NCBI GenBank assembly: GCA_001689445.1
Contig: LUJN01000044.1
Span: 62,001 to 126,000, forward strand
DNA length: 64,000 nucleotides
Reading direction: 5' to 3'
Source of the DNA: Bacteroidales bacterium M3
Lineage (GTDB): Bacteria; Bacteroidota; Bacteroidia; Bacteroidales; Muribaculaceae
The notes below the pieces were generated by a model. That model was not told where the DNA came from, made no database searches, and saw only the letters and a program-made list of their open reading frames with translations. Below, in pieces: positions 8,034 to 16,678 of this stretch. A program made the translations under genes and the position numbers. Position 1 is the stretch's first letter. Every line of letters begins with the position of its first letter.

Positions 8034-10313
8034 TTACTTCAGGAACTTGGGGGCGAGGAAGAAGAGGCCGAAGGAGATGCCGACGTTCCAGTTGTGGGCC
8101 GGGTAAGTGGCGTAGTTGCCGTAGAGGTTGAGGGAGGCAAACGGGAGGTTGTAGACCACCGAAAGCTCGCCGAAAAACTCCGGGTCGGAGAACCATCGGC
8201 CATAATAGGGGCGCGATGTCTCGCGGTGCTTCTTTATCTTACGCATCGGCATGAACCCGTGAAACTCGCCGCGCAGTTGCAACTTGTCGGCGAGCCGGAG
8301 GATGGGTAGCACGCCGAGGGTCACGTAGGAGTCGGCGCGGAAGGCGGGGTTGAAGGCGTTGTAGCTCGACGGGGTGGGGTAGAACGCCGGAGCCTCGACT
8401 ATCGTCGCCGTGTAGTCGTCGAGCAGACGTTTGGTGGAGTATACGGCGTTTATCTCGCCCCCGAGGACAAACCGCCGGCTCACGTCGAAATACCGCTGTG
8501 CCGACACCTCGGCCTGTACCCAAGTGAGGCGGTCGCGCTGTTCGGCGGCACGGTCGGGACGGAATGTATATCGTCCATGGACGCCTATGACGGTGGCACG
8601 CAGGTCGGTGCCCTCTGACGGGTACATCTGGTTGTCGAGTGTGTTGTAATGATAGGCAAGGCGCAGTTGCCCGAGGCGATAGTTGGCGTAGCTGCGCTCG
8701 GTATGTGCATAGTCTCGTACTCCGTCGGGATAGAAACGGTCGCTGAGAAATCCATAGCCCGCGCCTATCTCGGCACTCGCGCTGCGTCCCACGGCGAGCG
8801 CGTAGCTACCGCGCACGAAGTTGTCGACCGTGGTGATGAAGGTCGGCATGTCGTCCTGGTAAAAAAGCTTCTCGCTCTCGTAGAACTTCTGCCGCGACAG
8901 TACGGCGTCGAGCTTTATGCATGACGACACGGGCGTGCGCAGGCGGTAGCGCAGGTTGAGGTCTCCCGCCATGTAGCTTTGGCCTATCCAGCCGTTGATG
9001 GTGGCGTCAATCGAGTTGAAGCTAAGGGTGTTGTATCCGGCTGTCAGGAATATCATCGAATTGGTCGATGAGGTGAGAAATCCTCCGACACCGGCGTTGA
9101 AATTGTTCTTGACCGTGGCTTTTAGTGTCATGTCAAACAGGCCGGTCGAGTCATTATAATGGGCCACGGGCACGAGATTCTTGATTTTGCCCGAGGTTAT
9201 GGCGCGGTAGTATGCCTCCTTGGCGGTCGATAACCCGAATGTGTCGCGCGGGGCGACAAACATGTGGCGTATGTACTCGTTCTGTGCCGCAGAGCCGCCC
9301 GTCACCGCCACGGAGTCAAATCTCACATACGGGGTCCTTGACTTGAACACGCTGCGGCGCAGTTCCCTCGTGCCGGCAGGTACTCGTGCCTTGACGCGCG
9401 ACTTGATGGAGTCCATCTTTGCCATCGCGAAGTCATAGCCAATCTTGTATATCTCCTTGGCGCGCGGGAAGTCGAGGATGCCAAACTCCTCCAGATAAAG
9501 GTGGAGACGCATTCCCTCGTCGGCAGGGAGGTTGTAGTCGTTGTTTTGGATAATCATGTCCTCAAGCTGGTCGAGGATGTCGTTGGCCTTGGGCTTGCCG
9601 TCAGGCTCCGACACGTCCACCCCTATCATCATGTCGGGGGCAAAATCCTCCCTCATCACGTCGACCGGGAAATTGTCGTAAATGCCGCCGTCATAGACGA
9701 GCACACCATCCATCTCGATGGGCTGGAACACGACGGGAAAACTCATCGAGGCGCGTATGGCATCCCCGAGACTCCCCGAGCGGCAGACAATCTTGCGCTT
9801 GTGGTAGACGTCGCTTGTCACGCAGCGGAACGGGACAAAGAGGTTGTCGAAATTACCGTCGCATTGTGCCGAATACTTGGCAAAGAGGTCCATGAACGCG
9901 AAATTCATCGGCAGCGGGCTGATGAGGCTCGACGGCAGCAGGGAGGATACGCGCGTGGAGTCGCTGCGCCCGAAGTTGAGGGTTATGAACGATGGCACGG
10001 GATCGGCCTTGTCAAAGAAGTAGGTATAACGCTCGTCAATCGTCCCTGTCGACCAGTCGGCAAACCCTTTTGACTCTATAAGCTCCATCATCTCGGCTGG
10101 GGTGTAGCCTGCGGCATACAGTCCCCCCACGATAGCGCCCATGGAGGTGCCTGTCACGTAGTCGATGGGGATGTCGTTATCCTCCAATGCCTGGATGACG
10201 CCTATGTGGGCTATCCCCTTGGCTCCGCCGCCGCTCAACACCAGTCCTATCGATTCGGTATGTCCCGCAAATGCCATGCAAGCGGCCAACAGTACCGCAA
10301 GATACCTCTTCAT
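8034..10313 (-). CDS. Patatin-like phospholipase with outer-membrane barrel
   Basis: 759 residues from the ATG at 10313; the frame also has a TTG two codons upstream. A signal peptide is followed at once by a patatin domain: the oxyanion loop SGGGAKG (27-33), nucleophile GTSMG (Ser57) and the dyad DGG (Asp208). A POTRA-like stretch (about 330-400, 'VRFDSVAVTGGSA') and a C-terminal beta-barrel ('VVYNLPFASLNLYGNYATY', ending GLFFLAPKFLK) follow. This layout matches the RssA/PlpD type of surface or periplasmic lipase attached to its own barrel. The likely reaction is hydrolysis of phospholipid acyl chains. It stands alone on the minus strand, 36 bp after serB. Confidence 0.88.
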   Translation of the reverse strand: MKRYLAVLLAACMAFAGHTESIGLVLSGGGAKGIAHIGVIQALEDNDIPIDYVTGTSMGAIVGGLYAAGYTPAEMMELIESKGFADWSTGTIDERYTYFFDKADPVPSFITLNFGRSDSTRVSSLLPSSLISPLPMNFAFMDLFAKYSAQCDGNFDNLFVPFRCVTSDVYHKRKIVCRSGSLGDAIRASMSFPVVFQPIEMDGVLVYDGGIYDNFPVDVMREDFAPDMMIGVDVSEPDGKPKANDILDQLEDMIIQNNDYNLPADEGMRLHLYLEEFGILDFPRAKEIYKIGYDFAMAKMDSIKSRVKARVPAGTRELRRSVFKSRTPYVRFDSVAVTGGSAAQNEYIRHMFVAPRDTFGLSTAKEAYYRAITSGKIKNLVPVAHYNDSTGLFDMTLKATVKNNFNAGVGGFLTSSTNSMIFLTAGYNTLSFNSIDATINGWIGQSYMAGDLNLRYRLRTPVSSCIKLDAVLSRQKFYESEKLFYQDDMPTFITTVDNFVRGSYALAVGRSASAEIGAGYGFLSDRFYPDGVRDYAHTERSYANYRLGQLRLAYHYNTLDNQMYPSEGTDLRATVIGVHGRYTFRPDRAAEQRDRLTWVQAEVSAQRYFDVSRRFVLGGEINAVYSTKRLLDDYTATIVEAPAFYPTPSSYNAFNPAFRADSYVTLGVLPILRLADKLQLRGEFHGFMPMRKIKKHRETSRPYYGRWFSDPEFFGELSVVYNLPFASLNLYGNYATYPAHNWNVGISFGLFFLAPKFLK

Positions 10314-10349
10314 TGTCAAAACAACATTTGTGTCATTGCCTCCGCGACG

Positions 10350-11588
10350 CTATTTGCGCCCGTCGGAGATAAACGAGTCCTTGAATCCTATAAAGTACAG
10401 CACGCCGTCGATGCCTATGGTCGAGATGCTCTGACGCGCGGTCTCCTTGACCTTGGGCTTGGCATGGAACGCGATGCCGAGGCCTGCGGTCGAGAGCATC
10501 GGCAGGTCGTTAGCACCGTCGCCGACGGCTATGGTCTGGGCGATGTCGACGTTCTCCACTTGTGCTATGAGCCGCAGCAACTCGGCCTTGCGCTTGCCGT
10601 CGACGATATCGCCGAGGTAGCGGCCGGTGAGCTTGCCGTCGGCTATCTCCAGTTCGTTGGCGTACACGTAGTCGATGCCGAATTTCTGCTTGAGGTAGTT
10701 GCCGAAGTAGGTGAAACCGCCCGACAGTATCGCCGTCTTGTATCCGGCACGCTTTAGCACGGCCATCATGCGGTCGACCCCCTCGGTGATGGGCAGGTGT
10801 TCGGCGATGTCGCGCATCACGCTCTCGTCAAGCCCCTTGAGCAGGGCGACACGCTCCTTGAAACTCTCGCAGAAGTCTATTTCGCCGCGCATGGCGCGCT
10901 CGGTGATTTCCTTCACCTTGTCACCGACCCCGGCACGCATGGCAAGCTCGTCGATGACCTCGGTCTCTATCAGCGTTGAGTCCATGTCAAAGCATACGAG
11001 GCGGCGGCAGCGGCGATACATCGTGTCCTCCTGTAGCGATATGTCTATCTCCTGTTCGGATGCCAGCTCCATAAACCGTGACTGCATCTCGGCACGGTCG
11101 CGCGGGTTGCCTCGCACCGAAAATTCCACACAGGCTTTTGATTGCGCCTCGGTCCCCTCCTCCAGTGGCATACGTCCGGTAAGACGCTGTATGCCGTCGA
11201 TATTGAGGTTCTGGTCGCAGATGACGCGTGTCACCTGGGCGATATGGCGTGCCGTGAGGCGGCGTCCGAGGATTGTGATGATCCATCGGTTCTTGCCCTG
11301 CAGCCCGACCCACTCGTTGTACTCGTCGATGGCTACGGGGGTGAATCGTATCTTCACTCCAAGCTCATATGCCTTGAACAGCAGGTCCTTCATTATGTCG
11401 CCCGACACGTCGCTCATGGTCTTGAACAGGATGCCGAGCGACAGGGTGTGGTGGATGTCGGCCTGGCCGATGTCGAGGATTGACGCGTCATACCGCGCGA
11501 GTATCTCGGTGAGCGCCGATGTCACGCCGGGACGGTCGTAGCCCGATATGTTGATGAGGATAAGTTCCAGATGCGGTGTCTTGTCCAT
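10350..11588 (-). CDS. serB: Phosphoserine phosphatase with N-terminal ACT-type regulatory region
   Basis: 412 residues. The N-terminal 180 residues form two ACT-like units ('LILINISGYDRPGVTSALTEIL', split motif: GYDRPGVTSAL). The C-terminal HAD domain carries DMDST (201-205), 'ILSGGFTYFG' and the closing 'VGDGANDLPML'. It makes L-serine from O-phosphoserine in the last step of serine synthesis. ACT domains suggest amino-acid feedback control, which is family knowledge and not shown here. It lies 20 bp downstream of the TrpB2-type trpB gene on the same strand, so the two are likely cotranscribed. Confidence 0.95.
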   Translation of the reverse strand: MDKTPHLELILINISGYDRPGVTSALTEILARYDASILDIGQADIHHTLSLGILFKTMSDVSGDIMKDLLFKAYELGVKIRFTPVAIDEYNEWVGLQGKNRWIITILGRRLTARHIAQVTRVICDQNLNIDGIQRLTGRMPLEEGTEAQSKACVEFSVRGNPRDRAEMQSRFMELASEQEIDISLQEDTMYRRCRRLVCFDMDSTLIETEVIDELAMRAGVGDKVKEITERAMRGEIDFCESFKERVALLKGLDESVMRDIAEHLPITEGVDRMMAVLKRAGYKTAILSGGFTYFGNYLKQKFGIDYVYANELEIADGKLTGRYLGDIVDGKRKAELLRLIAQVENVDIAQTIAVGDGANDLPMLSTAGLGIAFHAKPKVKETARQSISTIGIDGVLYFIGFKDSFISDGRK

Positions 11589-11608
11589 TATCGTGCCCGT
11601 GGGGATGA

Positions 11609-12967
11609 TTAGAATTTTTCGAGTTTTGCAGTGTTGGCGGCTACCATCTCGTTTGTGACCTCATAATTGGTGAGGTCGCCGGCGATATATTGGTCGTATG
11701 CCGCCATGTCGATGAGACCGTGGCCCGAGAGGTTGAACAGGATGGTCTTCTGCACGCCCTCCTCCTTGGCCTTGTTGGCCTCGCGGATGGCTGTGGCGAT
11801 GGCGTGGGAGCTTTCGGGGGCGGGGATGATGCCCTCGGCCTGTGCAAACATGGTCGCGGCAGCGAATGTCTCAAGCTGGGGTATGTCGACGGCCTCGATA
11901 AACCCGTCGGCACGCAGCTGGCTAACTACTGCCCCTGCGCCATGGTAGCGCAGGCCTCCGGCGTGGATGTTGGCGGGGGAGAAGTCATGTCCGAGGGTGT
12001 ACATCGGGATTAGGGGCGTGTAGCCAGCCTCGTCGCCGAAGTCGTAGCTGAACACGCCGCGGGTCAGCTTGGGGCATGATGCAGGCTCGGCTGCGATAAA
12101 CCGTGTGGACTTGTCGCCGCTGAAGTTGTGGCGCATGAACGGGAATGATATGCCCGAGAAGTTGCTGCCGCCACCGAAGCATCCTATCACGATGTCGGGG
12201 TATTCTCCGGCCATCTCCATCTGCTTCTCGGCCTCAAGCCCGATGACGGTCTGGTGAAGTGCCACATGGTTGAGCACCGAGCCGAGGGTGTACTTGCAGT
12301 TGGGGGTCGACATCGCCAGCTCAACGGCCTCGGATATGGCTGTGCCGAGCGAGCCTTGGTAGTTGGGATGCTCGGTCAGTATCTTGCGTCCGGCCTTGGT
12401 CGACATGCTCGGCGAGGCCACAACCTGTGCGCCGTAGGTCTGCATGATTGAGCGACGGTAGGGCTTCTGGTGGTAGGAAACCTTCACCATGTACACGGCA
12501 AGCTCAAGTCCGAAGTGCTTTGCAGCCAGCGACAGGGCCGCGCCCCATTGTCCCGCACCGGTCTCGGTGGTGATGTTGGTGACACCCTGCTTCTTACAGT
12601 AATATGCCTGTGCGATTGCCGAGTTGAGCTTGTGTGACCCGACGGGACTTACGCTCTCGTTCTTGAAATAGATATGCGCCGGCGTGTCGAGAGCCTTTTC
12701 AAGACCACGGGCACGCACGAGCGGGGTGGGACGCCATATGCGGTACATGTCGCGCACCTCCTCGGGTATCTCTATCCATGTGTCAGTGTCGTTAAGCTCT
12801 TGCTTTGAGACCTCCTCTGCAAACAGTGGATAGAGGTCCTCGGCCTTCATCGGCTCCTTGGTGGCGGGGTTGAGCAGCGGGCGTGGCTTGACCGGCATCT
12901 CTGCCATGACGTTGTACCATGCCGTGGGTATATCTTTTTCCTGAAGTAAAAATTTCTTCGATTCCAT
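11609..12967 (-). CDS. trpB: Tryptophan synthase beta chain, TrpB2 type
   Basis: 452 residues, longer than TrpB1 (about 400), with the TrpB2 N-terminal extension ('AWYNVMAEMPVKPRP'). The PLP lysine is K113 in GSHKLNSA, and the phosphate loop is GCFGGGSNFSG. It condenses indole with L-serine. TrpB2 proteins often act without TrpA, and no trpA or other trp gene is nearby. The neighbour serB makes serine, the co-substrate. A serine-deaminase or indole-salvage role is possible from family knowledge. No mutation of a key residue was seen. Confidence 0.92.
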   Translation of the reverse strand: MESKKFLLQEKDIPTAWYNVMAEMPVKPRPLLNPATKEPMKAEDLYPLFAEEVSKQELNDTDTWIEIPEEVRDMYRIWRPTPLVRARGLEKALDTPAHIYFKNESVSPVGSHKLNSAIAQAYYCKKQGVTNITTETGAGQWGAALSLAAKHFGLELAVYMVKVSYHQKPYRRSIMQTYGAQVVASPSMSTKAGRKILTEHPNYQGSLGTAISEAVELAMSTPNCKYTLGSVLNHVALHQTVIGLEAEKQMEMAGEYPDIVIGCFGGGSNFSGISFPFMRHNFSGDKSTRFIAAEPASCPKLTRGVFSYDFGDEAGYTPLIPMYTLGHDFSPANIHAGGLRYHGAGAVVSQLRADGFIEAVDIPQLETFAAATMFAQAEGIIPAPESSHAIATAIREANKAKEEGVQKTILFNLSGHGLIDMAAYDQYIAGDLTNYEVTNEMVAANTAKLEKF

Positions 12968-13160
12968 ATGTTGAATGATTATTTAATAATTATGCAAATT
13001 TGCTATTGATGTATATATTTTTACGCAAAGAAACGGAAAATAAATCAGATATGCAATTATTTCAGGCGGCTGCCAAACAATTTGACAATCACAGGTGTTG
13101 TAGTTGAAGTCAGTTATCTTAACCTGAAATTAATATCCATACTTATAATTTGCCGCAATT

Positions 13161-13907
13161 ATGAAAACAGTACAGGAGACACTATTGTCGCGCCGCAGCA
13201 TACGCCGTTATGAGCGTGAGCCTATATCGTCGGAGACGATGGACTTTATATATGACGCTATCCGCAACACTCCAACGAGCTATAACGGACAGCAGTTTTC
13301 GGTGATTGATGTCGCCGACCAGGCTCTGAAAGAGGAGATTTATGGCCTCACAGGGCAGAAACAGATAAAGACCTGCAACCGCTTTTTGGTCTTTTGCATA
13401 GACTATAACAAGATTTCCTTGCTTGCCGAAGATAAGGATGTCGATATGCCGCCGTTCACGCAGACGATGGATGGCGTTGTTGTCGGTGTAGTGGATGCCA
13501 CGCTTGCCATGATGAGTGCGGTCGTTGCTGCCGAGTCGTGCGGTCTCGGTACATGCTGCATCGGTTATACACGCACTGCCGCCCCCGAGGCTTTGGCCCG
13601 TCTGCTCAAGCTCCCCCAGGGGGTGTTTGTGGTGTGTGGTCTCGCACTCGGAGTGCCCCGCGAGATGCCCGACCTCAAGCCAAAGCAGCCTGTGGGACTG
13701 GTGATACACCACGACTGCTACCGTCAGGATGACATGCTTCCCGAGCTTCGCGCCTACGACGAGACTGTCTCGCAGTATAACCGCACCCGTGCCGGCTCAA
13801 CGACCGACAACGACTGGTGTGCCCACATCATCTCCTACTACGAGGAGGCAATGAAATACCAGACCCTCAACGCATTCCGCCGTCGCGGATTCGACATCAC
13901 CCGCTGA
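13161..13907 (+). CDS. Nitroreductase family FMN oxidoreductase
   Basis: 248 residues. The N-terminal 'LLSRRSIRRYEREPIS' is the FMN-binding signature of nitroreductases, followed by 'NTPTSYNGQQFSV' and a GLGTCCIGYTR segment. The C-terminal half ('VVCGLALGVPREMPDLKPKQP') completes the fold. It should reduce nitro compounds or quinones with NAD(P)H. The substrate is not predictable. It is a single gene diverging from trpB; the stretch just upstream (TATAATTTGC, 13144-13153) resembles the -7 box with one extra base. Confidence 0.9.
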   Translation: MKTVQETLLSRRSIRRYEREPISSETMDFIYDAIRNTPTSYNGQQFSVIDVADQALKEEIYGLTGQKQIKTCNRFLVFCIDYNKISLLAEDKDVDMPPFTQTMDGVVVGVVDATLAMMSAVVAAESCGLGTCCIGYTRTAAPEALARLLKLPQGVFVVCGLALGVPREMPDLKPKQPVGLVIHHDCYRQDDMLPELRAYDETVSQYNRTRAGSTTDNDWCAHIISYYEEAMKYQTLNAFRRRGFDITR

Positions 13908-13924
13908 TTTAGGTTAGCGGTGAC

Positions 13925-14014
13925 AAAAGTAGGGTCGCGACCTGTCGCGACTGCGAGGTTTGCCATTTGTCGGGTAGCCTATTCGCGGTCGCGACAGGTC
14001 GCGACCCTACTTTT
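13925..14014. repeat. Palindromic GTAGGG/CCCTAC element, GGTCGCGACC core
   Basis: Left arm 13925-13956 and right arm 13983-14014 are 32 bp each and complementary at all but one position. Each arm runs from AAAAGTAGGG into a GTCGCGAC-rich core. It lies between convergent genes and may act as a terminator. The same 32-bp arm is found again at 62225-62256. Confidence 0.85.
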
Positions 14015-14037
14015 GGACGGCCATGGGTGTGTTGGCC

Positions 14038-15498
14038 CTACAGCTGCACTTTCAGGGTGCGGGTGGTGCCGTCGGGGTAGATGGCGCGGGCTATGTACAG
14101 GCCTCGGGGAGCGATGCGCAGGTCGGCGACACGGCGACCTGCGGCGTCGTAGATTTCTACGGTGGCATCGGCGGGAGCATGGATTGTGCGGGTTGCGCGG
14201 TCGTAACGCAGGAGATTGTCGGTAGACTCGACCGAAGCGATGGCCGATGAGCCGAGGGTGAGTGTGAATGACATGCCGTCGGGGGTCTCGGTGACATCGG
14301 TGAGGGAGAACGGTGCACGCGAGCCGTCGCTATAGAACGGGTAGTCGGTGTCGCCGTCCGCGCCAAAGGATGTGCGGTTGTTGTCGGGATGCAGGGGAGC
14401 GTCGGCGATACGGCCTGCCGAGGTCGGCGAGCCGTCGGGACGGAAGATGTACAGTTCAAAACGCTCGTTGGAGTTGGAGAGGTTGCCGTGTTTGCCGGGG
14501 TTCACGCGGTATACGAGCAGTCCCTCGGCGGGAAGCGATGCATCCCAAAGGTTGGACTTGCGGCGGTATTCGACCATAAAATATTCCTCGCGGCTCTTGT
14601 CGGGTCGTATCTTGTAGGTCACATTCTCGGGGGTGGGGGAGTCGAGCGGTGCGATAGTGTAGGTGCCGTTTTCCGTCAGTTCGTCGATGGCGGGTATCCA
14701 GTTGCCGTATCCGCGGCCATAGGTCATGCGTGTGTAGGCGGTCATCCCTTGCGGCACTGTCTGATTGTCGCTCATCAGGTCCCATATCCCCACCGGGGCG
14801 AGGTCTTTTTCCTTGCTGCCGTTGGTGTAGAGGTCGTAGGCATCAAAGGTGTGCATCATCTCGTGGCACATCACGCCCGTGTTGAGCGCGATGGGGCGCA
14901 GCGACTGGTAGCCGTTGGCGCTGTCAAAGACGATGAGGAAGTTTGACACTTTCTTGCCGTGGATTGAAGCCTGTGCCCATATCAGGCGGTTGTTTTGCGG
15001 CCATAGCAGGCGAGAGGCCGATATATCGGAGTTGCCCTTTATGACGACTGTAAAATTATCGACTTCGCCGTCATTGTTGCCGTCAAGCATGGCGTCGGCA
15101 GGGAGCACGGTTTCGGCATATGCGGCAGCGGCGGCGATAAACTTGTGCAGGCGTGTCTGACTGTCTATCATCATGAGGTCCTCGGTGTAGCCGTCGGGGT
15201 TTATCGAGCTTTTCTTGCAGTAATAGCCACGGGCGTTTGCATCGGTATACTGCCCCTCAGCGAGCGTCCCTTGCCAATGGAGTGAGCCGTATGAGGCATC
15301 GCGGAAATAGCTGTAGACCGAATTGGCGCCATCGGCGTCATCGTTGATGAGCGCGTCATAATGGGCGCGGTCGTTGGCCCATTGGTCATCGGCGTTGTCG
15401 GCAAAGCTCGCGAAGCACACCACGTTGGCAAGCTCGGTCGCTGCCACGGCAGGCAGCGAGGCGATTGAAAGGGCGGTAAGCAGTGATAGAAGTCTCAT
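14038..15498 (-). CDS. M6-type (immune-inhibitor-A-like) secreted metalloprotease with sorting tail
   Basis: 486 residues from the ATG at 15498; a longer frame to 15609 runs through a palindromic repeat and was rejected. A signal peptide (ends AVAA) leads to the catalytic region with CHEMMHTFDAYDLY: the zinc ligands are His212, His216 and probably Asp222, and the usual Gly at 219 is Asp. 'GIWDLMSDN' and 'EEYFMVEYRRKS' are typical of M6 proteases. The C-terminus ('VEIYDAAGRRVADLR..GLYIARAIY') is a type IX secretion-like tail. It is the last gene of the SusC/SusD locus with two proteases and follows a repeat element. Confidence 0.85.
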   Translation of the reverse strand: MRLLSLLTALSIASLPAVAATELANVVCFASFADNADDQWANDRAHYDALINDDADGANSVYSYFRDASYGSLHWQGTLAEGQYTDANARGYYCKKSSINPDGYTEDLMMIDSQTRLHKFIAAAAAYAETVLPADAMLDGNNDGEVDNFTVVIKGNSDISASRLLWPQNNRLIWAQASIHGKKVSNFLIVFDSANGYQSLRPIALNTGVMCHEMMHTFDAYDLYTNGSKEKDLAPVGIWDLMSDNQTVPQGMTAYTRMTYGRGYGNWIPAIDELTENGTYTIAPLDSPTPENVTYKIRPDKSREEYFMVEYRRKSNLWDASLPAEGLLVYRVNPGKHGNLSNSNERFELYIFRPDGSPTSAGRIADAPLHPDNNRTSFGADGDTDYPFYSDGSRAPFSLTDVTETPDGMSFTLTLGSSAIASVESTDNLLRYDRATRTIHAPADATVEIYDAAGRRVADLRIAPRGLYIARAIYPDGTTRTLKVQL

Positions 15499-15519
15499 TT
15501 GGAATGGTGTTTTTATGTA

Positions 15520-15657
15520 GGGTGTTGCAGAACTCACAAATTGTAGGGCTGCACCATGGTGCAGCCGAAACACACACGCTGATAATAGGCCTATTGGCGG
15601 ATGCACCATGGTGCATCCCTACAATTTTCGGCGTGTTTTCATGGTTCTGCAACACCC
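15520..15657. repeat. Bipartite palindromic element, GCACCATGGTGC core
   Basis: Outer arms GGGTGTTGCAGAAC (15520-15533) and its complement (15644-15657) enclose two perfect 20-bp palindromes (15547-15566 and 15599-15618), both built on TGCACCATGGTGCA and both bordered by TTGTAGGG or CCCTACAA. The centre is AATAGGCCTATT. It lies in the operon just upstream of the M6 protease start. The right half is nearly identical to 62264-62325. Confidence 0.85.
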
Positions 15658-15664
15658 CATTGTA

Positions 15665-16573
15665 TTATAGGGCGAGTTTCAGGGTGGCGGTGCCGTTGGC
15701 GGAGGTTGCCTTGGCGACATAGATGCCGGCGGCCACGCCGTCGAGGCTGAGTGACGAGCCGTTGCCTGCGGCTACGAGTGCACCTGCGGTGGTGTAGACG
15801 CTGATAGTGGCATCTTCGGAGGCATTGATGGTCTTGCCGTCAAGCGCGAGTTTCAGTGCCGATGCGTCGCTCTCGATGCCGTCAACGCTGGCTGAAGCGG
15901 CGGTGTAGGTCATCACCTTGATGCCCTGCACGAGCAGCGGGTATTTCATGTTGTTGCGTATGAGGGCTGTCACCTTTTCTCCCTTGGGGGAGGCAAGAGA
16001 CATGCCGGTGTTGCCGTTCGTTACGGCCTGAATGTTGTTCCATTGAACTTGGCTTGTCATGGCAATGGGCTTTAATAGGCCCCAGTTCATGCTCAGATAG
16101 GCTTTTATGACTTGAGTGTCTATAGATTCAACCCAGCCCTTTGCCCCGAATATTCCACCACAGATACGGTCATTCTCGGTAGAGAGGAAGAGGTCAAACT
16201 CTGCGCAGTCAGGAAGCCACATCATTATGCCGCCGCCTTTGGGGTCATCAGTTGTTTTGTCTGCCGCAGGGAGAATGATTGCGCCTGTCTTTGCTCCTTC
16301 GCCGCCCAGTTCGCCGGCTTCATTGTAGCCCTCCTCGTCGGCATAGCATTCAGGCTCGGCAAACTGACCGTCCCCGTCTTCCCATGTCGCCGATTGCAGC
16401 TGGATTTTGTACTTGTTACCAAAGCCGCAGTATTTGTCGAGTTTTTCCTGGGTGTCAAACCACAGCCAGCCGTTGGCGTCGCAGTCGGCGGGGTCAAAGT
16501 AGTTGTAGGTCGTCTGCGCATTGGCAGCCGTCAGTGCTGCCAACGCAGCCATGGTGAGTAATAATTTTTTCAT
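15665..16573 (-). CDS. Secreted protein of unknown function with C-terminal sorting tail
   Basis: 302 residues. A clear signal peptide (AALTAANAQ) is followed by about 210 residues with many aromatic and acidic residues ('YNYFDPADCDANGWLWFDT'), which I do not recognise. The last 70 residues ('ATISVYTTAGALVAAGNG...GIYVAKATSANGTATLKLAL') look like a type IX secretion-type C-terminal domain, as on the next gene's M6 protease. It lies downstream of the susD-like gene across a hairpin region and upstream of the protease. By position it could be a surface-binding protein for the locus's substrate. Confidence 0.7.
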   Translation of the reverse strand: MKKLLLTMAALAALTAANAQTTYNYFDPADCDANGWLWFDTQEKLDKYCGFGNKYKIQLQSATWEDGDGQFAEPECYADEEGYNEAGELGGEGAKTGAIILPAADKTTDDPKGGGIMMWLPDCAEFDLFLSTENDRICGGIFGAKGWVESIDTQVIKAYLSMNWGLLKPIAMTSQVQWNNIQAVTNGNTGMSLASPKGEKVTALIRNNMKYPLLVQGIKVMTYTAASASVDGIESDASALKLALDGKTINASEDATISVYTTAGALVAAGNGSSLSLDGVAAGIYVAKATSANGTATLKLAL

Positions 16574-16618
16574 CAGCAGTTAAAGTTTTTAGTTGAAAAA
16601 TGATTTTTTATGTCTGCT

Positions 16619-16669
16619 GTGTGAAAGCCCTCGCGAGGGCTTTCACACGCAACGATTGCGTGTGAAAGC
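16619..16669. repeat. Two overlapping, mutually exclusive hairpins between susD-like gene and secreted-protein gene
   Basis: A perfect 30-bp palindrome spans 16619-16648 (centre CTCGCGAG). Its right part, GCTTTCACAC, is also the left part of a second stem, 16639-16652 pairing with 16656-16669 around a 3-base CGA loop. Only one stem can form at a time. In the minus-strand transcript it is intercistronic. No clean U-tract follows, so partial termination or RNA processing is more likely than a full terminator. Confidence 0.7.
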
Positions 16670-16678
16670 AAAATGCTG

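Noticed and set aside
15499..15609. 37-residue extension of the M6 protease
   Set aside because: It is translated from the palindromic repeat and would place the signal peptide inside the protein.
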